NCBI GenBank assembly: GCA_011947345.1
Contig: JAAVTG010000473.1
Coordinates: 124,001-188,000, forward strand
Length of the DNA stretch: 64,000 bases
DNA from: Phytophthora quininea
Lineage: Eukaryota; Oomycota; Peronosporomycetes; Peronosporales; Peronosporaceae
Reading direction: 5' to 3'
Both the position numbers and the translations under genes were made by a program. Below the pieces are notes generated by a model that saw only the letters and a list, made by a program, of their open reading frames with translations, was not told the DNA's origin and ran no database searches. Shown here piece by piece: positions 9,555 through 20,600 of the stretch (the first letter of the stretch is position 1; every line of letters starts with the position of its first letter).

Positions 9555-9711
9555 GAATACTTGAGCCAGGTCGAGGAGATTGGGGAATAAGGACTTACCA
9601 CGGACCAACGAAGCGTGTTGATGGGACGTCCTGACACTACGATTAATGTTGATGCTACGCGCATTCGGTTAGTCGGGAATGCTTGTGGTTCTCTTGCTGT
9701 TCGACTGCTGC

Positions 9712-10557
9712 TCACTTGGAAGTGCTGCCGTACGGCGGCACGTAGGCACCGAGCTTGTTGACGAGCGGCACTTTGTCCATATCCACGTCCTTGGTTTTGC
9801 TCTTGTTGCCGTCCTTCTTCTTCTTGCCGCCCCAGGACCAGGAGTTGTTCTTCTTACGCTCTTGTTTCTGGAGATCCTTCTCGATACTCGCAGCGAACAG
9901 CGCTGCACCCGCCGAGTTGGTGAACATGAAGATGGCGCCGATAATTGGAATCATCTCCAGCAGCATCGCCTGCATGCCGAATGCCGAGTACTGCAGTTTC
10001 CGCTGCGCGATGATCTCCTTCTGCTGCTCAAAGTCGAAGGCCTTCATCTCAAAGTAGTAGAGATGCGCCTCCCAGGCCATGAGCGTGCCGTTGAGCCACG
10101 CGTACGTGATGTTGCCCAGCACCGGGATCATGTTGAGCGGCAGCGTGATGACCAGCAGACCCAGACGCAGCATGACGCTCACCCGGCAGCAGCTCGTGAG
10201 CACCCGCAGGAACGGCGAGTGGCGGTCCTCGTTCTCCACCAACTCGCTGAAGCCGCGCTCGCTCAGCACATGAGCGAAGATCTTGTCCTTGTACCACTCG
10301 AGGCAAATGAGACCGTAGATGACCGTGACGATGAAGACCTCGATGACCACGAAGATGATGGCCAGCAGCCATGCGAAGAACGAATCGAGGCCTGCGTCGT
10401 AGAGCCACTCCTCCTGGGGGTGCAGCGTGAAGGTGAAGAGTGTGATGGCCACGCCGCAGGCCACACCCAGCGTCAGCAGCACGGGGCACACCGACAGCCG
10501 CCAGAGGTGCTGGTCCCCAAGGAAGCAGAGCACTCCTCGCAGCGGATACGTCGACAT
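9712..10557 (-). CDS. EI24/CysZ-like membrane protein, paralogue 3
   Basis: Intact 281 residues, the longest of the array. It opens MSTYPLRGVLCFLGDQHLWR, then spans LSVCPVLLTLGVACGVAITL, NMIPVLGNITYAWLNGTLMA and MLLEMIPIIGAIFMFTNSAG. The signature FEMKAFDFEQQ-x-E-I-I-x-x-R-K-L-Q-Y-S is present. What sets it apart is a lysine-rich cytoplasmic-type tail (about residues 225-260: QKQERKKNNSWSWGGKKKKD then NKSKTKDVDMDK), which could bind acidic lipid or serve as a retention or targeting signal; this is inference. The gene has no introns and the same orientation as its neighbours. Confidence 0.82.
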   Translation of the reverse strand: MSTYPLRGVLCFLGDQHLWRLSVCPVLLTLGVACGVAITLFTFTLHPQEEWLYDAGLDSFFAWLLAIIFVVIEVFIVTVIYGLICLEWYKDKIFAHVLSERGFSELVENEDRHSPFLRVLTSCCRVSVMLRLGLLVITLPLNMIPVLGNITYAWLNGTLMAWEAHLYYFEMKAFDFEQQKEIIAQRKLQYSAFGMQAMLLEMIPIIGAIFMFTNSAGAALFAASIEKDLQKQERKKNNSWSWGGKKKKDGNKSKTKDVDMDKVPLVNKLGAYVPPYGSTSK

Positions 10558-10662
10558 CGGTCCACAATCTTCCCCTCGCTATCGCTCTCCGTTGAACTCG
10601 GCAAACTACGGACTGGCATCCTTCAGGATGATGCAGGGTGTGGAATTTCATGTTGCCATCGT

Positions 10663-11403
10663 TTAGACTAAGTGGTAAGTGTCGGGGTCGTCTTGCTGCA
10701 CTGGCCTCTTGGCAACCTCTTCCTTCTCGATCCCGGCGGCGAACAGAGCGGCACCGACTGTGTTGATGAACATGAAGACGGAGCCGACGATCGGGATCAT
10801 CTCGAGCAGTAGAGCCTGCATCCCGAAGAGTCTGTACTGCAGACTGCGCTCGTTGATGTGCTCCTGCTGCTGCTCAACGCTGTAGTTCTTGAGCTCAAAG
10901 TAGAAGAAATGGTACTCCCACGCCACAGTCTGGCCGTTGATCCACGCGTACATGGCGTTGCCGGCCACAGGGACCACGTTGATCGGCACCGTCACCACCA
11001 AGACTCCAAGTCGAAGCAGCACACTCTTTCGGCAACAGGACGTGCACATGCGGACGCATGAGGAATGAACGCGCCTGTTGTTTATCAGCTCTTCGTGGCC
11101 TTGCTCGCGCATGACGAACGCAAAGACTTTGTCTTGGTAGCAGGCCAGGCAAAGGAGGGTGAATACCATCACCACGACGAAGCTTTCCACAAGACACAGC
11201 ATGATGGCGAGCACCCACGCCAAACCCTCGGGCACTCCGACGTCGTAGAGGCCTTGTTCCTGCGGATGCATGGCTGCAGCAAACAGAACAATGACTGTCG
11301 CCAAGCCGACAGCGACGGTCAATAGCACGGGACAAATCGTCATCCGCCACAGTCGAGGATGCGAGAGGAAGTAGGCGAGACCTTGCCCCACGTACGTCGA
11401 CAT
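10663..11403 (-). CDS. EI24/CysZ-like membrane protein, paralogue 4
   Basis: Intact 246 residues. It opens MSTYVGQGLAYFLSHPRLWR, then MTICPVLLTVAVGLATVIVL, an internal span near residues 65-95, NVVPVAGNAMYAWINGQTVA and the C-terminal LLLEMIPIVGSVFMFINTVG. The array signature reads FELKNYSVEQQ-x-H-I-N-x-R-S-L-Q-Y-R. Two cysteine pairs in the central loop (CTSCC) are shared with several paralogues. The short charged tail ends DDPDTYHLV. The opening MSTYV-x-QGLAYF-x-SHPRLW is almost the same as in paralogue 5, so these two are probably the most recent duplicates. Confidence 0.82.
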   Translation of the reverse strand: MSTYVGQGLAYFLSHPRLWRMTICPVLLTVAVGLATVIVLFAAAMHPQEQGLYDVGVPEGLAWVLAIMLCLVESFVVVMVFTLLCLACYQDKVFAFVMREQGHEELINNRRVHSSCVRMCTSCCRKSVLLRLGVLVVTVPINVVPVAGNAMYAWINGQTVAWEYHFFYFELKNYSVEQQQEHINERSLQYRLFGMQALLLEMIPIVGSVFMFINTVGAALFAAGIEKEEVAKRPVQQDDPDTYHLV

Positions 11404-11643
11404 CTTGCTCTTGAGTCTAGCAGCTCGCCACTTGTGCGTCTTGGAGAGACTTTATACAACTGGACGAGCTCCAAGCGGGCTCAAAGAGAGTTCTAGACAT
11501 GCGCGGAAAGAGATGGCTGCCAATGGTAGATAGCTGGCAGCCTATTGCATATTGTTCGTGGCCTGAAGAGTTTTCCCAGAGCTGCTGCTTCATATTCACA
11601 CTCGTCTACCGCAATTCATAGATAAGTTACCGTCGTCCTCGAT

Positions 11644-12429
11644 TCAGACGATGCCTCCGGACGGCACGTAGCCGTGGTTGTACGCGTTGCCGTTGCTGTA
11701 GTTGGGTTGCGCACCGCCAGTCTGCTGCGCTTCACGCTCGCGTTCCTCCTCTTCCAAATGCGCCGCCAGAAGTGCTGCGCCGACCGTGTTAGTGAACACG
11801 AAGAGCGAGCCGAAGCCCGGGATCATCTCCATGAGCAGCGCCTGCATGCCGAAGCTCGAGTACTGCACCTTGTGCTCCTTGACGAAGGCCTTCTGCTGTA
11901 CGTACGAGAAGTTCTTGAACTCAAAGTAGAGCAGGTGATACTCCCAAGCGAGGATGGTGCCGTTAAGCCACGCGTAGATGATGGAGCCGACGATCGGGAT
12001 GAGGTTGAGCGGCAGCGTCAGGATGAGCAGGATCAGTCGCAGCCAAAGGCTGACGCGGCAGCAGGACCTGCAGGCCCTAGCGCACGTGGCGTGGCGCTCC
12101 TCGTTCTCGACCATCTCCTTGAAACCGCGCGCCACCATGACCTGCTCAAAAACCTTGTCCTGGTAGCAGCCCAGCACGATCTGGTTGTAGATGAGCGTGA
12201 CGAGGAAGATCTCGACCAGCACGAGCATGACGCCCAGTAGCCAGGACAGCCATCTGGCCACGCCGGCGTCCTCAAGCCCCTCGACCTGCGGGTGCAGTGC
12301 GGCGGAGAAGAGCACGACGACGGACGCGATAGCCACCACAAGTGTCAGGATGAGGGGGCACAGCGTCGTGAGCCATAGCCGCGGGTGCGACGCAAAGTAA
12401 GCGAGGCCCTGCACGACGTACGTGGACAT
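11644..12429 (-). CDS. EI24/CysZ-like membrane protein, paralogue 5 (first of the array)
   Basis: Intact 261 residues. It opens MSTYVVQGLAYFASHPRLWL, then TTLCPLILTLVVAIASVVVL, a CRSCC motif in the central loop, NLIPIVGSIIYAWLNGTILA, FEFKNFSYVQQ-x-A-F-V-x-E-H-K-V-Q-Y-S, and LLMEMIPGFGSLFVFTNTVG. The tail is hydrophilic with EEEERERE and an Asn/Gly/Tyr-rich end (NYSNGNAYNHGYVPSGGIV), different in every copy. It is transcriptionally the first gene of the five; spacings of roughly 100-250 bases between copies leave room for separate promoters, so these are separate tandem genes, not an operon. Confidence 0.82.
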   Translation of the reverse strand: MSTYVVQGLAYFASHPRLWLTTLCPLILTLVVAIASVVVLFSAALHPQVEGLEDAGVARWLSWLLGVMLVLVEIFLVTLIYNQIVLGCYQDKVFEQVMVARGFKEMVENEERHATCARACRSCCRVSLWLRLILLILTLPLNLIPIVGSIIYAWLNGTILAWEYHLLYFEFKNFSYVQQKAFVKEHKVQYSSFGMQALLMEMIPGFGSLFVFTNTVGAALLAAHLEEEEREREAQQTGGAQPNYSNGNAYNHGYVPSGGIV

Positions 12430-12786
12430 GTAGACGACGGAGATGCAGTGGCGGAGGCGACGGAGATTAAAGACTGCCGTTCCCTCCTTCGACCTCAGCG
12501 TCTTGGTTGCACTTTTTCATGCATTCGAGACATGGTACTATTGGCAGAAATGGCTTGAAAGCAAGTCTCGACGGTTGACGGCTCCTTCGAGGTGGAGACG
12601 CCCAGCGTATTCATGGTGAAGTTGGAGTGGAGGCCGATTGTGCTGCTGATGGAGACGTCGCTGCATTGCCAGCATCGCTGCGCCGGAGAGAGAATTGTCC
12701 ACAACAGCTGGCGGTCGATATTGTCGTTTTCTGAATGCCACGCGCGACTCTCTCACAACCCAGAGATCTCCAGCGTGTGGGTGGTG
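12430..12786. other. Divergent promoter region
   Basis: This is shared upstream sequence between the EI24 array (minus) and the first Cys/Ser-rich surface protein gene (plus). No coding content beyond short frames. It is the natural place to look for regulatory sites of both genes. Confidence 0.45.
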
Positions 12787-13611
12787 ATGCCGAGGCTGCT
12801 GATCGCCTCCGTAGCGGCAATAGGCCTGCTGGGTACGTCTACTACTCGCTCCTGCTCAAGTGGGGTCTGATGCTAATGACGCTGTTGATCTCGACCAGGC
12901 TGCTGCGTCGTCGGGGCTGCGACGGACGCGTCTCAATGCGCAGCCGTCAAGACCTGCTACCAGGGCGGCGACGCATCCTCGCCCTGCGTCGTGGGTGAAG
13001 AGGTCTGCCCTCCGTGTATGCTCTTCGACGACGCATCGTGCTACATGCAGGTGGACGGCAGCTGCGCGTTCGGGACAGACTGCTCGGCGCAGTTCTCCAG
13101 TTCTGCCAACTCAAGCTCCAGTTCTGCGAGCACAGCGGCTAGCTCCTCGTCAGCGACGACAACCAAGTCTTCGGCAGCGTCTTCGTCTTCGTCGTCACCG
13201 CATTCGTCGCCGATGGGCAGCAATGCTGGAGTGGCGCCAGGAGCGGTCGACGCGAGTGCGAGTGGCGACAGCGGCCGATCCGACACGCTGCTGGTGTTTG
13301 CCATCATCTCCGTCGCCGTCGGGCTCGTGGCGGTCGCTATGATTTTGGTGGCGCTTGTGCGGCACGCACGGGCGGCGAGTGCCGCGAACGAGAGCGTGCC
13401 ATCGCCCCAGAGCACAACAGGCACCGCCAGCATCGCCAGCTTCGTGACGACCAGCCAGGCGGTGGACCTGCCGACCCGCAGCGCGCTGTCGACCATGCTC
13501 AAGAGCAGCATCAGCGGCGACAGCTCCTACAGCCGGGATTCGCTCAACCAGTCCACCAGCAGCGCGCCAACAAATACTACAGGGCGTGAAAATAATGAAC
13601 TACTTCGATGA
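12787..13611 (+). CDS. Secreted-type Cys-rich, Ser-rich single-pass membrane protein, copy 1
   Basis: Exon 1 is 12787-12832 (signal peptide MPRLLIASVAAIGLLG). A GTACGT...CAG intron follows, with a CTAAT branch-type site at about 12873-12877, and exon 2 is 12899-13611. After the signal peptide comes a Cys-rich module: QCAAVKTCYQGG, then CPPCMLFDDASCYMQVDGSC, then FGTDC. Next is a long Ser/Thr/Ala linker, a single membrane span near residues 145-170 (VFAIISVAVGLVAVAMILVA) and a Ser/Thr-rich cytoplasmic tail. The layout suggests a glycosylated surface protein or sensor with an extracellular knot. The same module order and intron position recur in the next gene, so the pair is a tandem duplication. 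I do not recognise a named family. Confidence 0.75.
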
Positions 13612-14126
13612 GTCGTGGCGTGGGGCGCCATTTGCTTCCTGCTCTTCCACTAGCCTAGCCTAGCAGCAGCGACGGCAAGGGCGACCGTGATCCATTTTGC
13701 CCTTCATGGTGTTTCGGCAACGTCAACTTGTCCTTGGAGTGGCGTACGGAGCACAACAAATGTCGAGTCTGCTGATCCCCTAGCCCGCGTTCAGTTCGCA
13801 AGAGCCAATCATATCGCTGCGATCAGAATTTGGGCCAATCGTCGCTCGAGAGCCGGTCCGACATGGCGCAACGAGACGACCGGGTATAAGCCTTGGTGCA
13901 GCTGGTCTCCGCTTCCGCGGGACTCCTTGTCTCCAGTGTTCCAACCGCAAGCCACCCCCACCACTCCGCCCCGAGCTCCGCTCGCTTCGCCTCGGCAGCG
14001 TCGTGGTACACACCTACAGAGAGACAGATCGCCTTCGCTTAGCAACCAGCAAGGCTTCAGTGCAGAGACTCGGACGTAACAGGTCGGCAGCAGACTCCAG
14101 CGAGGACTTCTAGACGATCAATCGCA
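13612..14126. other. Intergenic region, promoter of the second surface protein
   Basis: No gene supported; several frames are open in the GC-rich part but have no family features. The stretch separates the tandem surface-protein genes and should contain the second gene's promoter and 5' leader. Confidence 0.4.
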
Positions 14127-15226
14127 ATGCACTCGTCGTGGCTTCTCGTCACCATTGCAGCCCTCGCAGGTTTGTCTTCGACGTAACCTTTCCTCCCTGT
14201 GTTGGCTAGCCGCTAACGTTTGCGTGTTTGACTCTTCCCCCAGCCACCAATGTCCATGCTAGCACAGCCACTCAGTGTGCAGCCGTCACGACCTGCTACG
14301 AAGGCGGCTCGACCGCCACGGCCTGCACCATCTCGTCGGGCGGCTGCCCGCCCTGCGTGACCTTCGCAGACGACGGCTGCTACGTCAAGGTGAACGGCGC
14401 CTGCCCCTTCGGCGTGGACTGCACCAGCTACTGGTCCGGCTCGGGCTCCACCACCAGCACCAGCTCCACGACCAGCGGCAGCACCACGAGCTCCACGACC
14501 GCCGGCAACACCACCACTTCCGGCACTAGCACGTCAGGAGGCACCTCCACGACCACCTCATCCAAGTCGGGATCGGCCACTAGCGGCACCGCAGGGGTCT
14601 CCTCCAACTCCACGAGCAGCAGGTCGGGCAGCAACGACACTTCAGCAGGCGACTCGAGTAGCAGCGGATCCGACATGAGTGTTGTGTTTGCTATCATCGG
14701 TGCCGCCATCGGTGTCATCGCAGTTGCTGTCATCTTCCTGACGCTGGTGCGTCGCTCCAAGGCCGCTCGAGAAGACGATGAGGACGACATGGCCAACTCG
14801 CCCTCGACCTTCGCAAAGAACCCAGTGGTGCAGGCCCCGCACAGCACCACCGGAGCGTACGCCAGCTACGGAGGAAGCAACCGCACGGCCGGCACCGGAT
14901 CCGGCGCCGGTGCTGAGATCGGACTGGACGTGTCCAAGGGACCAGGAGTGTCCATGAACGCAGTCAACTACTACAGTCAGCAGCCGCCGCAGAACTCGGC
15001 GGCACCGTCGCCTCGCATGGCAGGGCGAGCCATCCCGTCGCAGCCCGTGGGCTTGAACTCGAGTCAGGGCGGCCGGGCGTTTGGCAGCCAGAACTACGCA
15101 CAGGGAACCGCTGTAGCCCCCATGGCCCAGCAGGCCCCGCCGACACCTGTGCAACCAGTGCTGCACCACCCCATGGGCGGCGTGGCTCCATCCCCGCACA
15201 CGCGGAGAGAGTCGTACGAGTTCTAA
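14127..15226 (+). CDS. Secreted-type Cys-rich, Ser/Thr-rich single-pass membrane protein, copy 2
   Basis: Exon 1 is 14127-14169 (signal peptide MHSSWLLVTIAALA). A GTTTGT...CCCCCAG intron follows, and exon 2 is 14244-15226, about 341 residues. The Cys-rich module matches copy 1 in spacing: QCAAVTTCYEGG, then CPPCVTFADDGCYVKVNGAC, then FGVDC. It is followed by an almost pure Ser/Thr/Gly linker of about 80 residues, likely heavily O-glycosylated, a span VVFAIIGAAIGVIAVAVIFL, then a basic-acidic stop sequence and a Gln/Pro/Ser-rich cytoplasmic tail with possible tyrosine sites. Intron position and phase equal those of copy 1. The role is unknown; a cell-wall or surface sensor is one reading. Confidence 0.77.
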
Positions 15227-15509
15227 CCTGCTCGGAGTTTGGAACGTTTATGGAGGAGATGCAAGGTGAACATACGAGTGCAGATTGCAGAGCAGGTGTA
15301 CAGAGAGATTGAGGGTCAAGCTAAAGCAGCTCTCATTTTGGTTCGGAAGACGTGAGGTGTATTCAATATTGTTTTTCTTGTCAAAAGGAAACGTCTTAAA
15401 GTGGTGCGTGGCATTGTTGATGATGTTGTGCAGACTGGTATAGAGAAGTGTGCACTGTGCATTGTATGTCATTCCTTGAAAAGCACTTTACCATTTTCTA
15501 ATTCTTCTT

Positions 15510-17442
15510 CTACCCGTAGACTTCTTTCATGCGCTGGATCGGTGACTCCGGTAGTGTCGCTCCCCAGTGGCTCACAGAGCAAATCGCGTTGCTTGCTTGT
15601 TGTTGGGCGCTTGTCGTCGCAGCGCAAAATGGGGTTTTCATCATGTACATGGGCGTCTTGACCTGCGTCTTCGTCCAGTCTGGTAACGCTGTCACTTTGG
15701 TGCCCTCCATGAGCAAGCTCCCGATCGTTAGAGTTAGCTCCACCGTTGGCGGCAGCGAGAGCAGTGGGTTCCCGTCCAGCATCAGTTGAGGCAGATAAGT
15801 ATTCACCGGGGCCGCACCCAGTTGGGGAAGCTTGAACAGATAGTTGCCTGCAAGCGACAAGACGGTCACCGGAAGCTTGAAAACCTCTGGGGCACTGCCG
15901 TCAACATGCCATACTCGAAGCCAACGCGGGCGATAGGATTGCGAGCGGCGCCCCATTTCGTGGCCAAGTCGCTCGGCACTGACGGCAATGTAGTGGCGAA
16001 GAATTGGAGATTGACCAGCGTCTGTGGCAGATTCCCCATGAGACCGCCCGGGAAACTTGCAAGTTTGACGTAAATGAGCGCCACACTCAGCAATCGGCGG
16101 TGATAAGGCTCTTCAAGAGCTGCTGAGCTTCCCCAGGAGTACAAGGTCGCGTTGAAGATGTGGACGTTGTACAGGTTGGAAAACCTCTGGATCGCGGTGG
16201 GAACCACGAGCGCGGGACAGTGCACGAAGCTCAAGCTGCCAAGCGCTTTCGAGTCGAGCTCCATGGCGTCCAGCAATTCGTTGGTAGGAGTTTTGGCTCC
16301 TTGGATGGCGCAGTCGTATACGAGACCCAGGCACGAGGCGTTGGAGCTGAGCCACGGGTGGGTCATCTTGAAGCAGCCCAAAGGTGCCGTCTTGTGATGA
16401 GATTGGGCCTTGATGTGGAATCCTAGTACGATAGCACCCCACACAATGAAGAAGAACTTGATCGCAGCAAACGGCCACTTGCAAATCTGGTTCTTCGCCG
16501 GCGCGGTGTTTTCAGCTGATCGACACTCGATTTCACCTCCAGCTTCCACATTCGCGACTGCGTTGGAGCCACAGCCACCGGGGAGACCTTCTCGGATCTA
16601 CGTGAGAGATATCCTTCCAGAATGATCAAAGTCAGCAGACTGGAAATGTGGGGCAGAAGTTTGGACACGTAGTCCCCCACGGTCGTGGCGAACATCATCC
16701 GGTTTTCCGGTGCTAGTATCGAGATGAATGTCGGATCGTACACCATTTTGGCAGCAAAGTCGGTCTTTGCCATGTCGAATATGGCGGAGTACGAGCTGAG
16801 CAGGATTCCGTGAACGGCCTTGCCCAAGAAGGTGCACAAGACGAAGCTGCTGATGAGAGACATCACGCGACTGAGTGTTGTCGCCTTGCACAAAACCACT
16901 TGCAAGAGTGGCGTCAACCAGCACGCGATGATCAGGACGGCCACGTTGAGGTTATTGAGCCACGGTCGAGGCACCAAGTAGCTGGATTGGTATGCTTGGT
17001 ACGACAAACACGCGATTGCCATCACCTCCCGTGCCGCGAAAACCACATCGAAGCCCCAAGCTTGACCAATCCAGCACTTCTTGCCTTGATCGTTGCAGCC
17101 TGCCGTCTTGGGTTGTTCACAGTGGAGCACAAGACGCTTACTTCGAATCGAGAGGCAAACCATTCGCAGTATTTGGAGAGTGTGCAGGGCAGTGACTATT
17201 AGGTAAACTGCGGCGAAGCCCTTGAAGTGCTTGGACCCCGTGTCTGACCAAATCGAGACGTAAAGCGCGTTCTCTTCTTCATCGAGCTTGAGGTATGCGG
17301 CGGCCATGACGACGAGGTAGACCATGCAGCACACGTGAGCGCCGATCATCAGTACCCACACCAAGTAGAAGACGATCGGAGGAAGGCCTAAAGCTGACAT
17401 GCTGTCTGGAGCCCCGCAACAGCCAGGGGCTGTTTTCGCCAT
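15510..17442 (-). CDS. Multi-span membrane protein with C-terminal leucine-rich repeats, with two frame breaks
   Basis: Three overlapping minus-strand frames form one protein of about 640 residues. The N-terminal 300 residues carry six or more hydrophobic spans (IVFYLVWVLMIGAHVCCMVY, VAVLIIACWLTPLLQVVLC and others). Another span (FFFIVWGAIVLGFHIKAQ) precedes a leucine-rich-repeat region with units such as LVNLQFFATTLPSVPSDLA, VTVLSLAGNYLFKLPQL and LPQLMLDGNPLLSLP. The end has paired cysteines. The frames join if one base is added at the GG of 16565-16566 and one in the G run at 15889-15892. Large families of such LRR membrane proteins are seen in oomycetes; their ligands are unknown. It starts at 17442, divergent from the channel gene. 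Confidence 0.75.
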
Positions 17443-17666
17443 ACTTCGCTGCTAGGTTGATCCTGGACTTGGCGCAGTTTCTGGTGGCTGGACAATTGGA
17501 CAATGGAACGCGGATCTAAGCCGAGAGACATAAGAAAAGAGAGCTTTGTTAGCTTGAGATCTGAGGCGACAAGATAGAGAGTCAATGAACAGAAGGCAAC
17601 ATCTAGGGTCAGACGAACGGAACCATTTGTCATGATCAAGTCAAGTGAACGAGCTCTATTTTGGCA

Positions 17667-20600
17667 ATGAGACCAGCAATGAAGGCGCTGCTCGAAGAAA
17701 ATGGCGAAACGAAAACGTATAACGATCTCCAAGACGTTATCCAACTTTGCCCCCAAGTTTCACCACAAAAAAGCCTCAAGCCGGTATTATTTTCTACTGA
17801 TCAAGGCACACCAGATCGCACAGTACTCGTGACAGATCTCCCCGCTCGGTGCTCGACAATGCAAAGCCAAATGCCATCGTCCCCTTCGGAGCAAAAGCGA
17901 CCTCCAGTGGCAAAGCGAACCACTTCAGTATCACTCCTCAAGAAGCAGAGCTCTAGCAAAAGCCTGTACACGACGGAGGAAAAGGCTGCGAACCATGACG
18001 CTATGCTGCAGCGATTCCAACTCCGAAAAATGTCGAGCGGATTTAACTACACCGGCACGTTTGGTCGTGCGAAAGACGTCGTCATTGACAAGGCCATTGG
18101 AGTGAAGGCTCCTCTTCGGCGCCGGTTTTCGTTTCATCGATCTGTACGAACGTTCACCGGGGCGAAAGCGCGACAACAAGTGGTCAAGGCGCTAGTATCA
18201 ACAATTTCTCCAAAAGCTGGACTTCCACGGTGCACGGCATCTCAATCCTTGCTATGTACCACTTCCAGTTGATTTACCTACCGTTCGCACCAAGTTACTA
18301 CCCCAGAGGATCGCTGGGGACGACTGTTGTCTCAATTCTGCTCGAGACTTTCTTCTTGATCGACTTGCTACTTAACTTCAACACGGCCTACGTGGACAAG
18401 GGATTTTTGGTTACGTCCCGAGTGAAAATCGCACAAAACTACCTTCGTAGTTGGTTCGCGTTTGACCTGCTGTCTGCTATCCCCATCCAAGCTGTGCAGA
18501 GTTTTACCTCTGGGGATTTTAGCTGCACACCAGTCAGTATCCAATGCGTACAGCTCACGTTGATCGGTCTCAGGCTGCTTCGAATCACTTTCCTCGATAA
18601 ACGAGTTTTACTCAGCCGAGTGATGCGTGTCGGGAGGCATGTGGCCGAATGGCTGCGTTATTCACGCTATTCTCACTTGCTGGGGATTGCACAGCTCATG
18701 TGGCTTGTGCTGCTGATTGCCCACTACATGGCGTGTCTGTGGCATATTGTATCTGAAGACCACAACCCACTAGGGGTAGCGTCGGTGAAAAGTACGTCGC
18801 CGACTACTACTACGCAGTTAGTCTCATCCAGGGCCAAGGCAATACTGTTGGGCCTTGGGATGAAAATCTCTTCTCGAGTGTTGCTATCATCGTGGGGTCT
18901 GTGATACTCGCCATCGTCTTCGGCAACGTCGCCATGCTCGTGTCGAATTTTAATGCCAACACGACCAATTACCACCGCAAAATGGAAGATGTGTACGCGA
19001 CGATGGACAAGATGGATCTGCCACTGAAGCTTCGCGAGCGTGTGAATGACTACTACACTCACGTGTGGCAAGAGTACGAGTCTTTGGACGGCGATGTCAA
19101 CAAGTTCCAAAAGGAATTAACTCACACGTTGGGAATTGAGATCGGTCTATACAAGCACATGAACTTGGTGGTGCAAATTTCCTTTTGGGAAGACTGCACG
19201 CCAGACTTCCTCACCCAGATTGTGCTCAACTTGGGAGTTCGAGTGTATATGCCGGATGACTATGTGGTTCGTCGGCGCGAAATTGGCAGTGAGATGATGA
19301 TGATCAACCGAGGTTATTGCAAGCTGTCGAAACCGAACAAGGGCACATTAGGTGCGGTCAATTGTGATGAAGAAGGTCATTCGACGGTGCTTTTATCCCA
19401 AGACCTGATCGACACAAATACAACACACGCGGATAGCGAAGATGACAGCGACGATTTAAGCTCGGACGAAGAAGATTCGCAGGATGCTTTCGGCGGCGGC
19501 ATGTTTGGTACTCCAATAAATTCAAGACGTGTGACTGGCAACATGGCACAAGAGCTGGTCGATGTTGATCCGAGTGATTTCACGGACATACGAAGATTTC
19601 GCAGAGCTCACCCCCGGAGACCCAGCTATCCGACTGGAACCGGTCCAAAGAAGCCGCGAAAGTATCGCGAGTACTTGTACCCTGGCCAAGGTTTTGGCGA
19701 GATGAGTCTCCTCATGAATTACAAGAGAACAGCAAACATTCGAGCCATTACCTTTGTCGAGATGTGCATTCTGGACCGCAAATCGTTCCAAGAAATTATT
19801 TCGCGATATCCTGAAGATCGACGGCGAGTGCTCACAAAGATGTTGGAAAGCTGCATCGAGAAAAATGTAATCCCGTTTCCGTGGGAAAACATCATCGAAG
19901 CAGTAACAGCGAAGCGCCGAAGTAATGGGAATAAACATATCTCCCGCGCCAATGTCATTGCCACAATGACTGCCGCGGAGGCTGCACGAATATTGGTAGA
20001 AGCCATTGATGTGAACTCTCCGGATGAAACGATCAAATATGGCTTTCAGAGTTTTGATCAAGGCTTTATCGAGGACTCATCTTTGCGTCAGGCTCAGTCG
20101 GCCGATTCCACAATCAGCAACACCTTGCAGCGTCGACATAGTGTAGCGAATGACATCACACGGCGCAGCTCCAGAACCGAAGGCAGCGAGAGCACAGCCT
20201 TGACAGGCGACATGATTGACACAGAGTCAAACCCACCATCAAGTTCATTTGGGGGCAATTCAGACAAAACCGTGAACAACTTATTTGTTCTGATTCGAAG
20301 TATGGCGAGCAGCATCGAACGGCTTCAACAAGACGTGAGCGAATTGAAGCAGCGTGACCAAAGCCACTGCAGGGGGTGTAGATGCCACGGCAGCTCTAGA
20401 ACTTCATCGGCGAATTTGGAGTATGCCGCCAAATATTTCTCCACCCACAGAACAGATTCCCAAACAACGCCCACCAAGGAGGACCAACAGGCCCAGATAT
20501 CACGCAAGGCGTCCTTGGTCGCAATTCCCTACGAACCATCACCATCGAATGATACCAACCGAGCTAAAGGCAGCGGAAAGCAATTAAGTCCACTTCGCAA

